Of a DNA stretch of 60,655 nt, positions 39,553-47,999 are shown piece after piece. The notes beneath the pieces are model-generated. The model did not search any database, was not told the origin of the DNA, and was given only the letters and a program-made list of their open reading frames with translations. The stretch's first letter is position 1. Every line of letters starts with the position of its first letter. Origin of the DNA: a bacterium (lineage in GTDB: Bacteria; Patescibacteriota; Minisyncoccia; Phycocordibacterales; JABMNX01). The stretch is taken from NCBI GenBank assembly GCA_002687905.1, contig NZBM01000006.1, positions 1-60,655 on the forward strand, read 5' to 3'. The position numbers were made by a program, and so were the translations under genes.

Positions 39553-39980
39553 GACCCGTTGTCTATCGCCTCATTTGCGAGGCGATCGGCCTCGCTGTTT
39601 TCCTCGCGTGGGATGTGAGTAAAAGTCACATTTGGAAAATCCTTCACCCTTAAATTATGTATTTTTATAAACTGACCATGTAGTGTTTCTTCTTTTATTT
39701 TGTAATTTCCTGACAACTGCTCTTTTATGAGTTCACTGTCAAGTTTTATTTCAACCTCTGACCCCGCAAGTCCTAATTTTTTTGCTTCGCTTAATCCAAG
39801 ATATACTGCCTCATATTCTGCCCAGTTGTTTGTTCTCTCTCCTAAAAAAGAATGTGCCTCTTTAAGTACTTTTCCATTTTCATCATAAATAATAGCTCCA
39901 GCACCAGCTGGTCCTGGGTTACCTCTTGCTCCACCGTCAGTGTATATTATTATCTTCTTCACACACCACAACGATACCAT
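39549..39980 (-). CDS. rnhA: Ribonuclease HI
   Basis: 143 residues from the ATG at 39980, which is the base next to the 39981-40018 palindrome; a GTG within the palindrome and one at 39962 are alternatives. Acidic catalytic residues are visible: Asp in IIIYTDGGARGNPG, Glu in NNWAEYEAVYLGL, Asp in IKLDSELI and Asp in EADRLANEA. Degrades the RNA strand of RNA-DNA hybrids. Downstream of the TrpR-like gene and coupled to comEC, which links it to DNA uptake or replication. Confidence 0.93.
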   Translation of the reverse strand: MVSLWCVKKIIIYTDGGARGNPGPAGAGAIIYDENGKVLKEAHSFLGERTNNWAEYEAVYLGLSEAKKLGLAGSEVEIKLDSELIKEQLSGNYKIKEETLHGQFIKIHNLRVKDFPNVTFTHIPREENSEADRLANEAIDNGS

Positions 39981-40018
39981 AAACACAACTACTACGATAT
40001 ATCGTAGTAGTTGTGTTT
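39981..40018. promoter_or_regulatory. Palindrome with TACGATATATCGTA core, site 2 (before rnhA)
   Basis: A perfect 38-bp palindrome, half-site AAACACAACTACTACGATA. It begins at the base after the rnhA start codon (39978-39980 on minus) and reaches the last codon of the TrpR-like gene (stop 40017-40019). Inferred operator for rnhA-comEC, and it may also act as a terminator hairpin for the upstream gene. Confidence 0.65.
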
Positions 40019-40415
40019 ATTTCAAGTTTTTCCATCTACCTCGCCCCATAGGGGGAAGTCCGCCACGGGAAAGAGATTCAATGTCTTTCCAAAACTTTTC
40101 TTTTTGCTTTTTCTCCTTAAAGAAAGAGAGTACTGTTGAAAAACCTCCTCTATCCATTTTTACGTGAAGCCTTCGAATTGTAGAGGGGCTAACTTTTAAG
40201 GTCCTTTGTATATAAAGATACGAAACATTTTCTGACAACATAAAAAGTATGGACAAACGCTTTGCGAACATTGTTCGCTCGGTACCTGTAAAGATCTCAC
40301 CAAGGAAAGAGCGACCTCGAAAGTTTTCTTTGAGATTTAATATGTGTTGATTAAAGCGATCGCTAATTTGTTCGTATATTTTATCTTCAACTTGTTGCGT
40401 AGATATATGGGGCAT
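40017..40415 (-). CDS. TrpR/YerC-YecD-like DNA-binding repressor
   Basis: 132 residues from the ATG at 40415; the frame extends to 40472 but that part is the palindrome translated. FTGTERTMFAKRLSILFML and YLYIQRTLKVSPSTIRRLHV form the helix-turn-helix of the TrpR superfamily as found in Patescibacteria. An N-terminal helical dimerisation part and a basic C-terminal tail (MGRGRWKNLK) flank it. The Trp-binding pocket residues of E. coli TrpR are not evident, so the ligand is unknown. Palindromic sites at its own start and at the start of rnhA suggest it binds TACGATATATCGTA and represses itself. Confidence 0.8.
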   Translation of the reverse strand: MPHISTQQVEDKIYEQISDRFNQHILNLKENFRGRSFLGEIFTGTERTMFAKRLSILFMLSENVSYLYIQRTLKVSPSTIRRLHVKMDRGGFSTVLSFFKEKKQKEKFWKDIESLSRGGLPPMGRGRWKNLK

Positions 40416-40439
40416 ACCACTACGATATATCGTAGTGGT
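40416..40439. promoter_or_regulatory. Palindrome with TACGATATATCGTA core, site 3 (autoregulatory)
   Basis: A perfect 24-bp palindrome, half-site ACCACTACGATA, ending at the base next to the start codon of the TrpR-like gene. The centre GATATATC could double as its -10 region (TATATC, 8 nt before the ATG), so binding would block RNA polymerase. Confidence 0.7.
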
Positions 40440-40471
40440 TAGTCTAACAAGTTTGGTCTTGTTAGTAATCA

Positions 40472-42181
40472 TTAAACTATGTCAATTATACGAAGTCGAA
40501 GCTCTGGAAAGTTTCCAAACGTTGATCTTTCTATTGAGGCTATGAGATTAAGAGCTCTACCTTCTTCAATTTTTTTTGAATAACTCTCGGTGTTGCCGAA
40601 AAATCCAATTGCTTTTATATTTTTCTCACCATTTTGAAATGTAAGCTCAAGATGATCCTTACTTTTCCCAAATTGCCGTACTGAAACTGGGGTAATATCT
40701 TCAAAAAGAAACACTGGTTTTGGATTTCCAATGCCAAAAGGAGAAAGAGCTTCAATGTGTTTGTAGTTTTGCCAGTTTACATCGTCAAGCCAGAGCTTTT
40801 TATCTACCGCAAGCACTTCTCCACTCTCGCCTGAGCGCACTTTCTCATATGCGCCAGTCAAAACTTCCGGTAAATGATGCACATTTTCATTGGTCACAGA
40901 AAAACCACCTGAAAATCTGTGTCCTCCAAACTCAACAAGGGTATCTTTAACCTCTTCCATCATTACTGAAAGGTCAACACTTCCATCTGAGCGGCACGAA
41001 CCTTTTAAAACTCCTCCCGACTCACCACCTTCCCTTCCCCAAAGGCACACCGGACGCTGATACGTATCCATCAAACTATTTGCTGCAAGACCAAGTAGTG
41101 CCGGCTTCCAGTTTGGATTGCCCATGACAATAAGAGAACCCGCATCATCGCCTGTTTTCTCGATTCTTTTCTTAATATCTTTAACAATCGCTGCGACAAC
41201 TCCTTTCCTCTCGTTGTTTATCTTGTCCAAATGATCACTCAGCGTATCAGCTTCGCTCTCATCGCGCGTGCGAAGTAAATTAAACGCCTCGTCTGGTCTG
41301 TCCATTCTGGATGCGGCGTTTATCCTCGGCGCTATCATAAATCCAATGTCGTCTTCCGTAAGCTCTCTTTGCTTCATCCGGAGTTTTCGACAAAGCTTCA
41401 TTAACCCCGGGCGAGGAGATTTTCTAAGGACAATCAGACCGTAGCGCGCAATAGCGCGGTTTTCTCCGACCAGTGGCACCATATCAGCTACTGTTGCAAT
41501 GCCTGCCACATCAAGTAGCCATTTTTCCCAACCAACCTTCAGATCAAAATCACCTTTTTTAATTAACCCCTGAACTAATTTAAACGCTACACCTGAACCG
41601 CATAAATCTTTAAATGGATATTCTTCTCCATCTTGTTTTGGGTTAAGGATTGTGTAGGCATCCGGCAAAGTTCCATTTGGTAAGTGGTGGTCTGTAATAA
41701 TTACATCAATTTTGTGAGTATTTGCATGCTCTACTTCAGCAACGTCTGTGATTCCAACGTCAACTGTGATTATCAAATTCACATTTTCGCGCTCAAGCTT
41801 ATCAATTGCACTAGCATTCAGCCCATAACCCTCAACATGCCTGTGTGGAATGTAGTTGGTAAAGTTTTCATAGCCAATTTTTACAAAAAAATCATGCAAA
41901 AGCACCGCCCCAGGTATGCCATCGCAATCATAGTCGCTATAAATTGCTATTCGCTCTTTATTTTCAATTGCCAAAAGAATTCTTTTAACCGTCCTCTCCA
42001 TATTTTTCATTAAAAATGGGTCGTGCGTGTGATTTTCATAGTCAGTATTTAAAAACTCTTCCGCGTCCTCTCTTTTTTTAATAGAACGACTCCATAGTAA
42101 ATCAGAAAGAAATTTAGGATACACCTCTAGTTCCTTCTTTGTGCTTTTGTCTATCTTTTTGCGCAGTGTGTAGGGCTTCAT
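40472..42181 (-). CDS. recJ: Single-stranded-DNA exonuclease RecJ
   Basis: 569 residues from the ATG at 42181 (MKPYTLRKKIDKS). DHH phosphoesterase motifs: IYSDYDCDGIPGA (motif I), VDVGITD (II), ITDHHLPNG (III) and APRINAASRMD, then the DHHA1 domain with GGHRFSGGFSV and an OB-fold C-terminus. It digests 5' ends of single-stranded DNA in recombination and repair. Divergent from the HIT gene, with 23 bp between start codons. Confidence 0.95.
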   Translation of the reverse strand: MKPYTLRKKIDKSTKKELEVYPKFLSDLLWSRSIKKREDAEEFLNTDYENHTHDPFLMKNMERTVKRILLAIENKERIAIYSDYDCDGIPGAVLLHDFFVKIGYENFTNYIPHRHVEGYGLNASAIDKLERENVNLIITVDVGITDVAEVEHANTHKIDVIITDHHLPNGTLPDAYTILNPKQDGEEYPFKDLCGSGVAFKLVQGLIKKGDFDLKVGWEKWLLDVAGIATVADMVPLVGENRAIARYGLIVLRKSPRPGLMKLCRKLRMKQRELTEDDIGFMIAPRINAASRMDRPDEAFNLLRTRDESEADTLSDHLDKINNERKGVVAAIVKDIKKRIEKTGDDAGSLIVMGNPNWKPALLGLAANSLMDTYQRPVCLWGREGGESGGVLKGSCRSDGSVDLSVMMEEVKDTLVEFGGHRFSGGFSVTNENVHHLPEVLTGAYEKVRSGESGEVLAVDKKLWLDDVNWQNYKHIEALSPFGIGNPKPVFLFEDITPVSVRQFGKSKDHLELTFQNGEKNIKAIGFFGNTESYSKKIEEGRALNLIASIERSTFGNFPELRLRIIDIV

Positions 42182-42192
42182 ATTAGCTATTG

Positions 42193-42198
42193 TATAAT
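42193..42198 (+). promoter_or_regulatory. -10 box of the HIT gene, leaderless
   Basis: TATAAT with 6 nt to the ATG at 42205. The complementary strand offers TATACA/TATTAT for recJ in the same bases, so the two promoters overlap. Confidence 0.65.
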
Positions 42199-42204
42199 AC
42201 ACGA

Positions 42205-42615
42205 ATGAGTAAAGACTTATTTCTAAAAATAATCGCAGGAGAAGTGCCTTCAGAGAAGGTCTATGAAGACGAGCACACATTTGCTTTCCTTGATATAAAT
42301 CCAAATAATCCAGGGCACACCCTTGTAGTGCCAAAAAAATACTCGAGAAACATTATTGATATTGAAGAGGAAGACTGGCTAAATTTAATGAAAACTGCCA
42401 GAAAACTGGCGCCTATAATAATGAAAGCTATGGGAGCTACTGGAGTAAATGTTTATATGAACAATGAACCTTCTGCTTTCCAGGTCATATTTTACACTCA
42501 CGTACACATAATCCCAAGGCACGACGACGATAGGCTTGAGGTATGGAAAGGCAGACCCTACAAAAGTGAAGAAGAGCAAAAAGAAGTAGCAGATAAGATA
42601 CGGTCACTGCTTTAA
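42205..42615 (+). CDS. HIT family hydrolase
   Basis: 136 residues from the ATG at 42205 (MSKDLFLKIIAGEVPSEKVY). Acts on nucleotide phosphoramidates or dinucleotides (HinT-like). The typical start FLKIIAGEVPSEKVYED and the HIT motif THVHIIPRH are present; the triad reads HVHII rather than HVHxH, so the last His comes two residues later. Single gene with a leaderless promoter. Confidence 0.88.
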   Translation: MSKDLFLKIIAGEVPSEKVYEDEHTFAFLDINPNNPGHTLVVPKKYSRNIIDIEEEDWLNLMKTARKLAPIIMKAMGATGVNVYMNNEPSAFQVIFYTHVHIIPRHDDDRLEVWKGRPYKSEEEQKEVADKIRSLL

Positions 42616-42633
42616 CTTAGACAGACGACCTCC

Positions 42634-42795
42634 TCAATTGTGATCTTTTTTCTTTGTACGCCAATTTATTTCAAAGGAAATTGAATGCTTGTTTGGAATA
42701 GTCCATTTTGAAAAGCGAAAGCAAAGAAACTGAAACTTGTTTTCAGTGATTTTTCCAAACCCAAATCTATTTAGAGTAAATTCTATGTCTACCAC
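42634..42795 (-). CDS. Short hypothetical protein
   Basis: A 53-codon frame with a GTG start (42793-42795) and TGA stop. It encodes an aromatic- and Lys/Arg-rich peptide (for example FGFGKITENKFQFLCFRFSK). It fits the 220-bp gap between the HIT gene and pgk, and ends 19 nt from the HIT stop in convergent orientation. Codon use looks natural, but no Shine-Dalgarno is seen and no family is known to me. Confidence 0.35.
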   Translation of the reverse strand: MVDIEFTLNRFGFGKITENKFQFLCFRFSKWTIPNKHSISFEINWRTKKKDHN

Positions 42796-42834
42796 TATTT
42801 TTTAAGAAATATACTATTTAGATAAAAATACACT

Positions 42835-43920
42835 CTACTTTAGAGCTTCAATTCCTGGAAGCGTTCCCTTGTTTAAATACCCAAGCATTGCACCTCCGCC
42901 GGTTGAAACAAAAGAAATATCATCTTCAATTTTAAGCTTTGCTATTGAAGCCACAGTATCGCCCCCTCCTACAACAGAGTGAGTGGAACTTTCTTTAATA
43001 CTTTTCACAACCTCCTCGGTGTAGAAACAAAAACCATCTTCATATGGTCCAAGTGGTCCATTTAAGAGAATAAATTTAGCTTCGCTTATTAGTTTCTTGA
43101 GTTTCTCTAGTGTTTTAGGCCCAATATCCACTATCTTATCTTCCGGGAGCACCTCTTCAGGTTTTTTGGTATTTTCCTCTCCGTTATTTATGACTGTTAC
43201 ATCACTTGGAATCATTACCTTATCTAAATATCTATCTAGGTTTGCAGGTTTTTCTGATACTCTCGATTTCCCAACCTCATATCCTTTTGCTTTGAAAAAA
43301 TCATTAACAAGTGCTCCACCAATAAATACAGTGTCGTAGACTTCCAGAAATTTCTCTATTAAAGGCTCCTTCGTTTCAAACTTCGCTCCTCCGAGAATAA
43401 AAATTGAAGGTGAAACAGGATTTCTTGCTTTATCAAGCTCTTCAATTTCTTTTTGAAGTTGCACTCCGGCGTAACTTGGTAGAAGTTTTGGTAAGCCAAC
43501 AATGGATGAATGTGCGCGATGGCTAACGGAAAACGCTTCGTTTACATAAATTTCTCCAAATGAAGATAGGTGTTTTGAAAAAACCTCATCGTTTAGAGTC
43601 TCACCTTCATTTTGACGAAGGTTTTCAAGCATAACAATGTCTCCATCAACCATTTTCTCAATTTCTGACTCACCGAAAGAAATTTTTATATGTTTACTTA
43701 GCTCGTCTGAGACAGGCTTTAGTGTTTCTTCCTTACTTCTTCCAATATGACCAATGAGTATTACCTTCGCACCTTTATCAGTCAGGGTTTTTAGAGTTGG
43801 GAGAAGCTTTTTTAAACGAAAATTATTCTTTACCGCACCATTTTCAATTGGGACATTTAATCCGGCGCGCACAATAACCTTTTTACTTTTTATATCTCCT
43901 ATTTCACTTAATCCTTTCAT
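42835..43920 (-). CDS. pgk: Phosphoglycerate kinase
   Basis: 361 residues, shorter than the usual 390-415. Lower glycolysis: 1,3-bisphosphoglycerate plus ADP gives 3-phosphoglycerate plus ATP. VRAGLNVPIENG (normally VRxDxNVP) with the substrate loop, HIGRSKEE, AHSSIVGLP, ILGGAKFETKEPLIE, LNGPLGPYE and the C-terminal VVGGGDTVASIA and STGGGAMLGYL. The Asp of the VRxD motif is Gly here. Overlaps tpiA by 4 nt. Confidence 0.93.
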   Translation of the reverse strand: MKGLSEIGDIKSKKVIVRAGLNVPIENGAVKNNFRLKKLLPTLKTLTDKGAKVILIGHIGRSKEETLKPVSDELSKHIKISFGESEIEKMVDGDIVMLENLRQNEGETLNDEVFSKHLSSFGEIYVNEAFSVSHRAHSSIVGLPKLLPSYAGVQLQKEIEELDKARNPVSPSIFILGGAKFETKEPLIEKFLEVYDTVFIGGALVNDFFKAKGYEVGKSRVSEKPANLDRYLDKVMIPSDVTVINNGEENTKKPEEVLPEDKIVDIGPKTLEKLKKLISEAKFILLNGPLGPYEDGFCFYTEEVVKSIKESSTHSVVGGGDTVASIAKLKIEDDISFVSTGGGAMLGYLNKGTLPGIEALK

Positions 43921-44678
43921 GCTTCGTTTGCGATTCTAAGAATCTCATTAAACTCCTCTACCACCAAAGAAGCATGCCCCACTAAAAAACCATCCACTTC
44001 CCCACCAGAGAGAATAGCTCCAGCATTTTCTGGCTCAACAGAGCCTCCATATATGATTCGCACTCTTGTTGCGATGCTTCTCTCGTACATCTCGCTTAAC
44101 ACTTTTTGTATAAAAATCTTCATCTCATGCATGTCATCCGGCTTCATAGCGTCTTTATCTGACTTTCCAATTGCCCAAATCGGTTCATACGCAATAACAA
44201 CCCTCTTTACATCATTAGCTGAAACGCCATCAAGTCCTCCTTCTATCTCTTTTTTAAGAAAATTTAGGTAATCACCATGTTCATCTCTTTTTACTTCACC
44301 AATGCAAAGAATTGGAGTTATTCTTTCTTTAATAAGAATGTGTATCTTCTCGTTTACCTCGATATCTGTCTCTCCAAGTGCTCTTCTTTCTGAATGTCCA
44401 ACCAGAGAATAGGTTGCGCCCACACTTTTAGCTTGCGTAGCACTAACTTCGCCAGTGTGAGAGCCCTTCTCTTCCCAAAATACATCTTGGGATGCAAAGC
44501 TAACTTTGTTTCCAGAGTATGCACAGGTAATCTCCCCTAAAAACATAGATGGAGGAGCTATAACAGTCTCAACATTTTTAAGAGTTGAAGCTTTTTTCTT
44601 AATACCTTCAAAAAGCTCGTTTGCTTCCTCAACGCTCGCTGGGTTCATCTTCCAGTTTGCAACAACTAGCTTCTTCAT
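43917..44678 (-). CDS. tpiA: Triosephosphate isomerase
   Basis: 253 residues. Starts VVANWKMNP (Asn and Lys of the active site), catalytic His in LVGHSERRALGE, catalytic Glu in AYEPIWAIGKSD, phosphate-gripping YGGSV and the C-terminal GFLVGHASL. Upstream partner of pgk, both cytoplasmic glycolysis. Confidence 0.96.
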   Translation of the reverse strand: MKKLVVANWKMNPASVEEANELFEGIKKKASTLKNVETVIAPPSMFLGEITCAYSGNKVSFASQDVFWEEKGSHTGEVSATQAKSVGATYSLVGHSERRALGETDIEVNEKIHILIKERITPILCIGEVKRDEHGDYLNFLKKEIEGGLDGVSANDVKRVVIAYEPIWAIGKSDKDAMKPDDMHEMKIFIQKVLSEMYERSIATRVRIIYGGSVEPENAGAILSGGEVDGFLVGHASLVVEEFNEILRIANEA

Positions 44679-44703
44679 TTTGCTATTCTAGCATGCAAAT
44701 TCT

Positions 44704-46434
44704 TTACTCTGAGAAACATCTAAATACTTCATCGATTGAGACCACCCCCTGAGCAGCTTTAAAGAGTCCATCTTCAGCTAGAGTCAACATCCCCTCTTCT
44801 CTTGCTCTTTTCTCTATTTCCTCATCTGATGCTCTACTTCGTATAAGCTCTTTTATAGACGGAGTGACTCTAAGCACTTCAAACACTCCTACGTGCCCAC
44901 CGCCAGTATTTTGTTCATTTTTTTCAATATAGAAATTAACGCTACTCCACGTAGTACTTGGACTAACTACATCTTCGTCTCTTAGCGCTTTAAATACTTT
45001 ATTTTCATCAATTCCTCCGCTAAATGAGTTTAGAACGTCTCTCGTTATTGATTTTTTCTTTTTTTGATTACTTAACCTCGACAAGAGTCTCCCTGCAATT
45101 ACAACATCGAGTGTACTCGCTAAAACCACCGGGTCTATACCAAGAGAAAGAAGTTTGGCAATTGTAAGGGACGCACTACTTGCTTCTACTCCTTTAAGGA
45201 TTCTTTTTCCAGAAAGAGCTGTGTTTGCTGCCGCATTTGCAGTTTCGTTGTCAGCCACATCGCTTATCATCACAACGTCAGAATCCTGCCCAAGCAGAGC
45301 CTTTATTCCGGTTGAAAATGTAAGACCCACCGAGGGCCTTACTTGTATTTGGTTAACTCTCTCCATTTGGTACTCAATGGGATTCTCTATGGTTGAGATA
45401 TTTACATCCGGTCCGTTCAGCAAATCTACAATCGTATATAAGAGAGTTGTCTTTCCAGATCTCACTGGCCCAGACACCACTGTAATTCCTGATTTTTCTT
45501 TAATTCCTTCATAAACCCTTTCAAGAGATTCTCCGTGAAGACCTAGCCCTTCAAGAGTGAAGCCGGAAACACCTTCTTTAAGTACCCTTATAGCTATTCT
45601 CTCGCCTCTTGCAGTTGGTACGGTTGACACTCTTACTGCTATTTCTTCTCCGTGTATTTCCACCCGAAATCTTCCTTCTTGCGGAACACTTGATTGTGAA
45701 AGTTCTAAACCGGCTAGAAGTTTTACTCTTGCACTAACTATTGATGCGGCTTTGTGAGGAAATGTCATTGAGTCATAAAGGACTCCGTTTATTCTGTACC
45801 TTATAAGTACTTCGGATTCTTGTGGCTCAATGTGAATGTCAGTAGCTTTCTGAAGGAGCGCGTGTTGGATTAAAGTATCAACTATTTTAACTATCGCTTC
45901 TTCCCTTGCGTGAATTTTAAGCGCTCTTAGTGAAACTCCACCACTTTCACGCTCCGTAAGAGAAGTAAGAGAAGAAGCTTCTCTTGAAATAATGTCTCCG
46001 AACTTGTTTCTAAGTGCCCTTTGGTACTGCTTAAGAGCAAACCTCATTGAATCTGCGTCTGTGAGTCGAGCTAATACATTCATACCCCTGCCTCTTCTTA
46101 AGAAATCGAGATATTTGAGATCCTCTATATTAAGTACCGCTACTTCAATGCCGCTATCTTTTTCGCCATAAGCAATTACGTTATGTCCCCGAGAAATTGG
46201 TTCCGGAATTTTAAATAAAACCTTAGGACTGATATTCATATCAAGATTTATAAACGGTATCCCTAAAATGTTTGCGTGAATTCTTCTTAGGTCATCTTCT
46301 GTTATCTCTCCTCTTGAAACCAATGCTTCGCCTACAGGAATCCCTCCTTCGGTTTCAGCATCTTCAACTACACTTCTTGATACAATCCCAGAGCTTATTA
46401 CGAAATCCTTTAGTTGTTTGTCATCTATATACAT
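44704..46434 (-). CDS. PilB/GspE-like ATPase with a degenerate active site
   Basis: 576 residues from the ATG at 46434 (a GTG at 46440 is the alternative). N-terminal T2SSE-N-like domain, then the ATPase core with QKATDIHIEPQESEVLIRYR (Asp box region) and Walker A GPVRSGKTT (about residue 323). The Walker B segment reads SDVVMISDVADNETA where active enzymes have MVGEIRD, so the Glu is missing. The His box lacks its His (SGKRILKGVEASSAS), and the tetracysteine zinc site after RLLSRL is absent. Probably a non-hydrolysing paralogue or regulator of a type IV pilus motor rather than the motor itself. Confidence 0.85.
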   Translation of the reverse strand: MYIDDKQLKDFVISSGIVSRSVVEDAETEGGIPVGEALVSRGEITEDDLRRIHANILGIPFINLDMNISPKVLFKIPEPISRGHNVIAYGEKDSGIEVAVLNIEDLKYLDFLRRGRGMNVLARLTDADSMRFALKQYQRALRNKFGDIISREASSLTSLTERESGGVSLRALKIHAREEAIVKIVDTLIQHALLQKATDIHIEPQESEVLIRYRINGVLYDSMTFPHKAASIVSARVKLLAGLELSQSSVPQEGRFRVEIHGEEIAVRVSTVPTARGERIAIRVLKEGVSGFTLEGLGLHGESLERVYEGIKEKSGITVVSGPVRSGKTTLLYTIVDLLNGPDVNISTIENPIEYQMERVNQIQVRPSVGLTFSTGIKALLGQDSDVVMISDVADNETANAAANTALSGKRILKGVEASSASLTIAKLLSLGIDPVVLASTLDVVIAGRLLSRLSNQKKKKSITRDVLNSFSGGIDENKVFKALRDEDVVSPSTTWSSVNFYIEKNEQNTGGGHVGVFEVLRVTPSIKELIRSRASDEEIEKRAREEGMLTLAEDGLFKAAQGVVSIDEVFRCFSE

Positions 46435-46466
46435 GGACACTACAAAAAGCTGTCATCTATACTTAA

Positions 46467-46472
46467 ATTATA
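46467..46472 (-). promoter_or_regulatory. -10 box of the PilB-like gene
   Basis: Minus strand TATAAT, about 30 nt before the start codon, back to back with the nusA promoter. Confidence 0.55.
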
Positions 46473-46491
46473 CCAAAATATGGCGCTTTTA

Positions 46492-46520
46492 TTGACAAAA
46501 TCTGTGTATTCTGATATTCT
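46492..46520 (+). promoter_or_regulatory. Promoter of nusA
   Basis: TTGACA (46492-46497), a 17-bp spacer and TATTCT (46515-46520). It gives a leader of about 190 nt. Confidence 0.65.
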
Positions 46521-46597
46521 TTAACAGTTAACGTCCGCTATGAAGCGGGCTCGTTTTTTTAGAAAAATAATGAGTGGAACGAGTATATTTTTCTTAA

Positions 46598-46673
46598 CCC
46601 CTCACCCAGACGCTCAGCTGCTGCTCTGTGGTGACAAGATTTCTCAAATTTTATTCGAGAACTGGGTGAGGGG
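46598..46673. repeat. Long inverted repeat in the nusA leader
   Basis: CCCCTCACCCAG (46598-46609) and CTGGGTGAGGGG (46662-46673), a perfect 12-bp stem, enclosing a TTCTC/GAGAA hairpin and a CTG-rich segment. The leader has no reading frame. Folding before nusA suggests RNA-level control. Confidence 0.65.
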
Positions 46674-46717
46674 TGTAAGATTTTCTAATCTCGCTTCGCT
46701 CGGCAAGAAAAACTAAC

Positions 46718-47980
46718 ATGTTTGATCTAAAAGTAATAAATTCAGTCCTTGACCAGCTTGAGGACGAGCGCGGTATTCCGAGGGAAAAAGTAATTGATGC
46801 GGTGGAAACCGCTCTTGCTACCGCATATAAAAAAGAGTACGGGAAGCGTGGGCAAATCATTCGCGCGAAGTTTGATATTGCAACTGGCGCGGTGGAGTTC
46901 TTCCAAGTAAAAATTGTAGTTGATGAAACTTTAATAAAAACCGAGGAGGAAATTGAAAAAGAGGGGGAAGATGTTAATGATGAGGACGATAGAGCTCGAT
47001 TTAATCCAGAACATCACATAATGATTGATGACGCACGCCTCATTAAAAAAGATGCAGAACTTGACGATGAAGTAACTTTCCCACTTGAGGCAAAAGATGA
47101 TTTTGGACGTATCGCAGCACAAACTGCAAAGCAAGTAATAATCCAGAAAATTAGAGAAGCGGAAAAAGTTTCCATTCTTGATGAATATGGACAACGCGAA
47201 GGTGATATCGTGAGCGGAACAGTGCAAAGAATTGAAAGAGGAAATATTTTCATAGACCTTGGACGCACAACTGGAATACTTCCCTATGACGAACAAATTC
47301 CTGGAGAAAGATACAGACAAGGTGAAAGAATTCGCGCACTTCTTTATTCAGTTGAAGAGAGTCCAAGAGGAACATTCCTAAGACTTTCTCGCTCACATCC
47401 TGACTTTCTAAAGAAACTATTTGAAATGGAGGCGCCTGAGCTTACAAATAGAGCCGTTGAGATAAAGGAAGTGGCACGCGAGGCCGGTTCCCGCTCAAAG
47501 CTTGCGGTTATTTCACACGATGAGCACATAGACCCTGTTGGCTCTCTTGTGGGACAGCGCGGAGTAAGGGTTTCTACTGTAATGAGTGAGTTAGGAGGTG
47601 AAAAAATTGACGTAATTGAGTGGTCCGAAGAGCCAAAACAGTTTGTAGAAGACGCTCTTTCGCCCGCAAAGGTTCTTGGAGTGGAAATTAATGAGGAGGA
47701 GAAGCGGGCTATAGTTGAGGTTTCAGAAGACCAACAGTCTCTTGCAATTGGTAAGGGAGGCCAAAACGTAAGGCTCGCGGCAAAACTAACCGGCTGGAAG
47801 ATAGACATTCAGTCTATGAAGGGGGAAAACATTGCAGAAGCCGATGGAGATAGTGTGGAAATGCAAAAAGACCCTGTAAAAGATAAGGAGGAGGGTAAAA
47901 ATAATAAAGATGTTGAAGAGACAGTTGAAGATGATGGAGAAAAAGCTGAAGAAAAAGAAGCTGATTCGCCTAAAGAGTAA
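46718..47980 (+). CDS. nusA: Transcription termination/antitermination factor NusA
   Basis: 420 residues. N-domain, S1 domain (GDIVSGTVQRIERGNIFIDLG at about residue 165-185; written here in part), and KH1/KH2 with VGQRGVRVSTVMSELGGEKI and LAIGKGGQNVRLAAKLTGW. An acidic insertion (EEEIEKEGEDVNDEDD) interrupts the N-domain, and the C-terminal tail of about 50 residues is highly charged (KEEGKNNKDVEE) instead of AR repeats. Binds RNA polymerase and nascent RNA. Confidence 0.95.
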   Translation: MFDLKVINSVLDQLEDERGIPREKVIDAVETALATAYKKEYGKRGQIIRAKFDIATGAVEFFQVKIVVDETLIKTEEEIEKEGEDVNDEDDRARFNPEHHIMIDDARLIKKDAELDDEVTFPLEAKDDFGRIAAQTAKQVIIQKIREAEKVSILDEYGQREGDIVSGTVQRIERGNIFIDLGRTTGILPYDEQIPGERYRQGERIRALLYSVEESPRGTFLRLSRSHPDFLKKLFEMEAPELTNRAVEIKEVAREAGSRSKLAVISHDEHIDPVGSLVGQRGVRVSTVMSELGGEKIDVIEWSEEPKQFVEDALSPAKVLGVEINEEEKRAIVEVSEDQQSLAIGKGGQNVRLAAKLTGWKIDIQSMKGENIAEADGDSVEMQKDPVKDKEEGKNNKDVEETVEDDGEKAEEKEADSPKE

Positions 47981-47987
47981 ATAATTG

Positions 47988-47993
47988 TAGAAT
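47988..47993 (+). promoter_or_regulatory. -10 box of ppa, leaderless
   Basis: TG-TAGAAT with 6 nt to the ppa ATG at 48000; it lies 7 nt past the nusA stop. Confidence 0.5.
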
Positions 47994-47999
47994 ATCACT

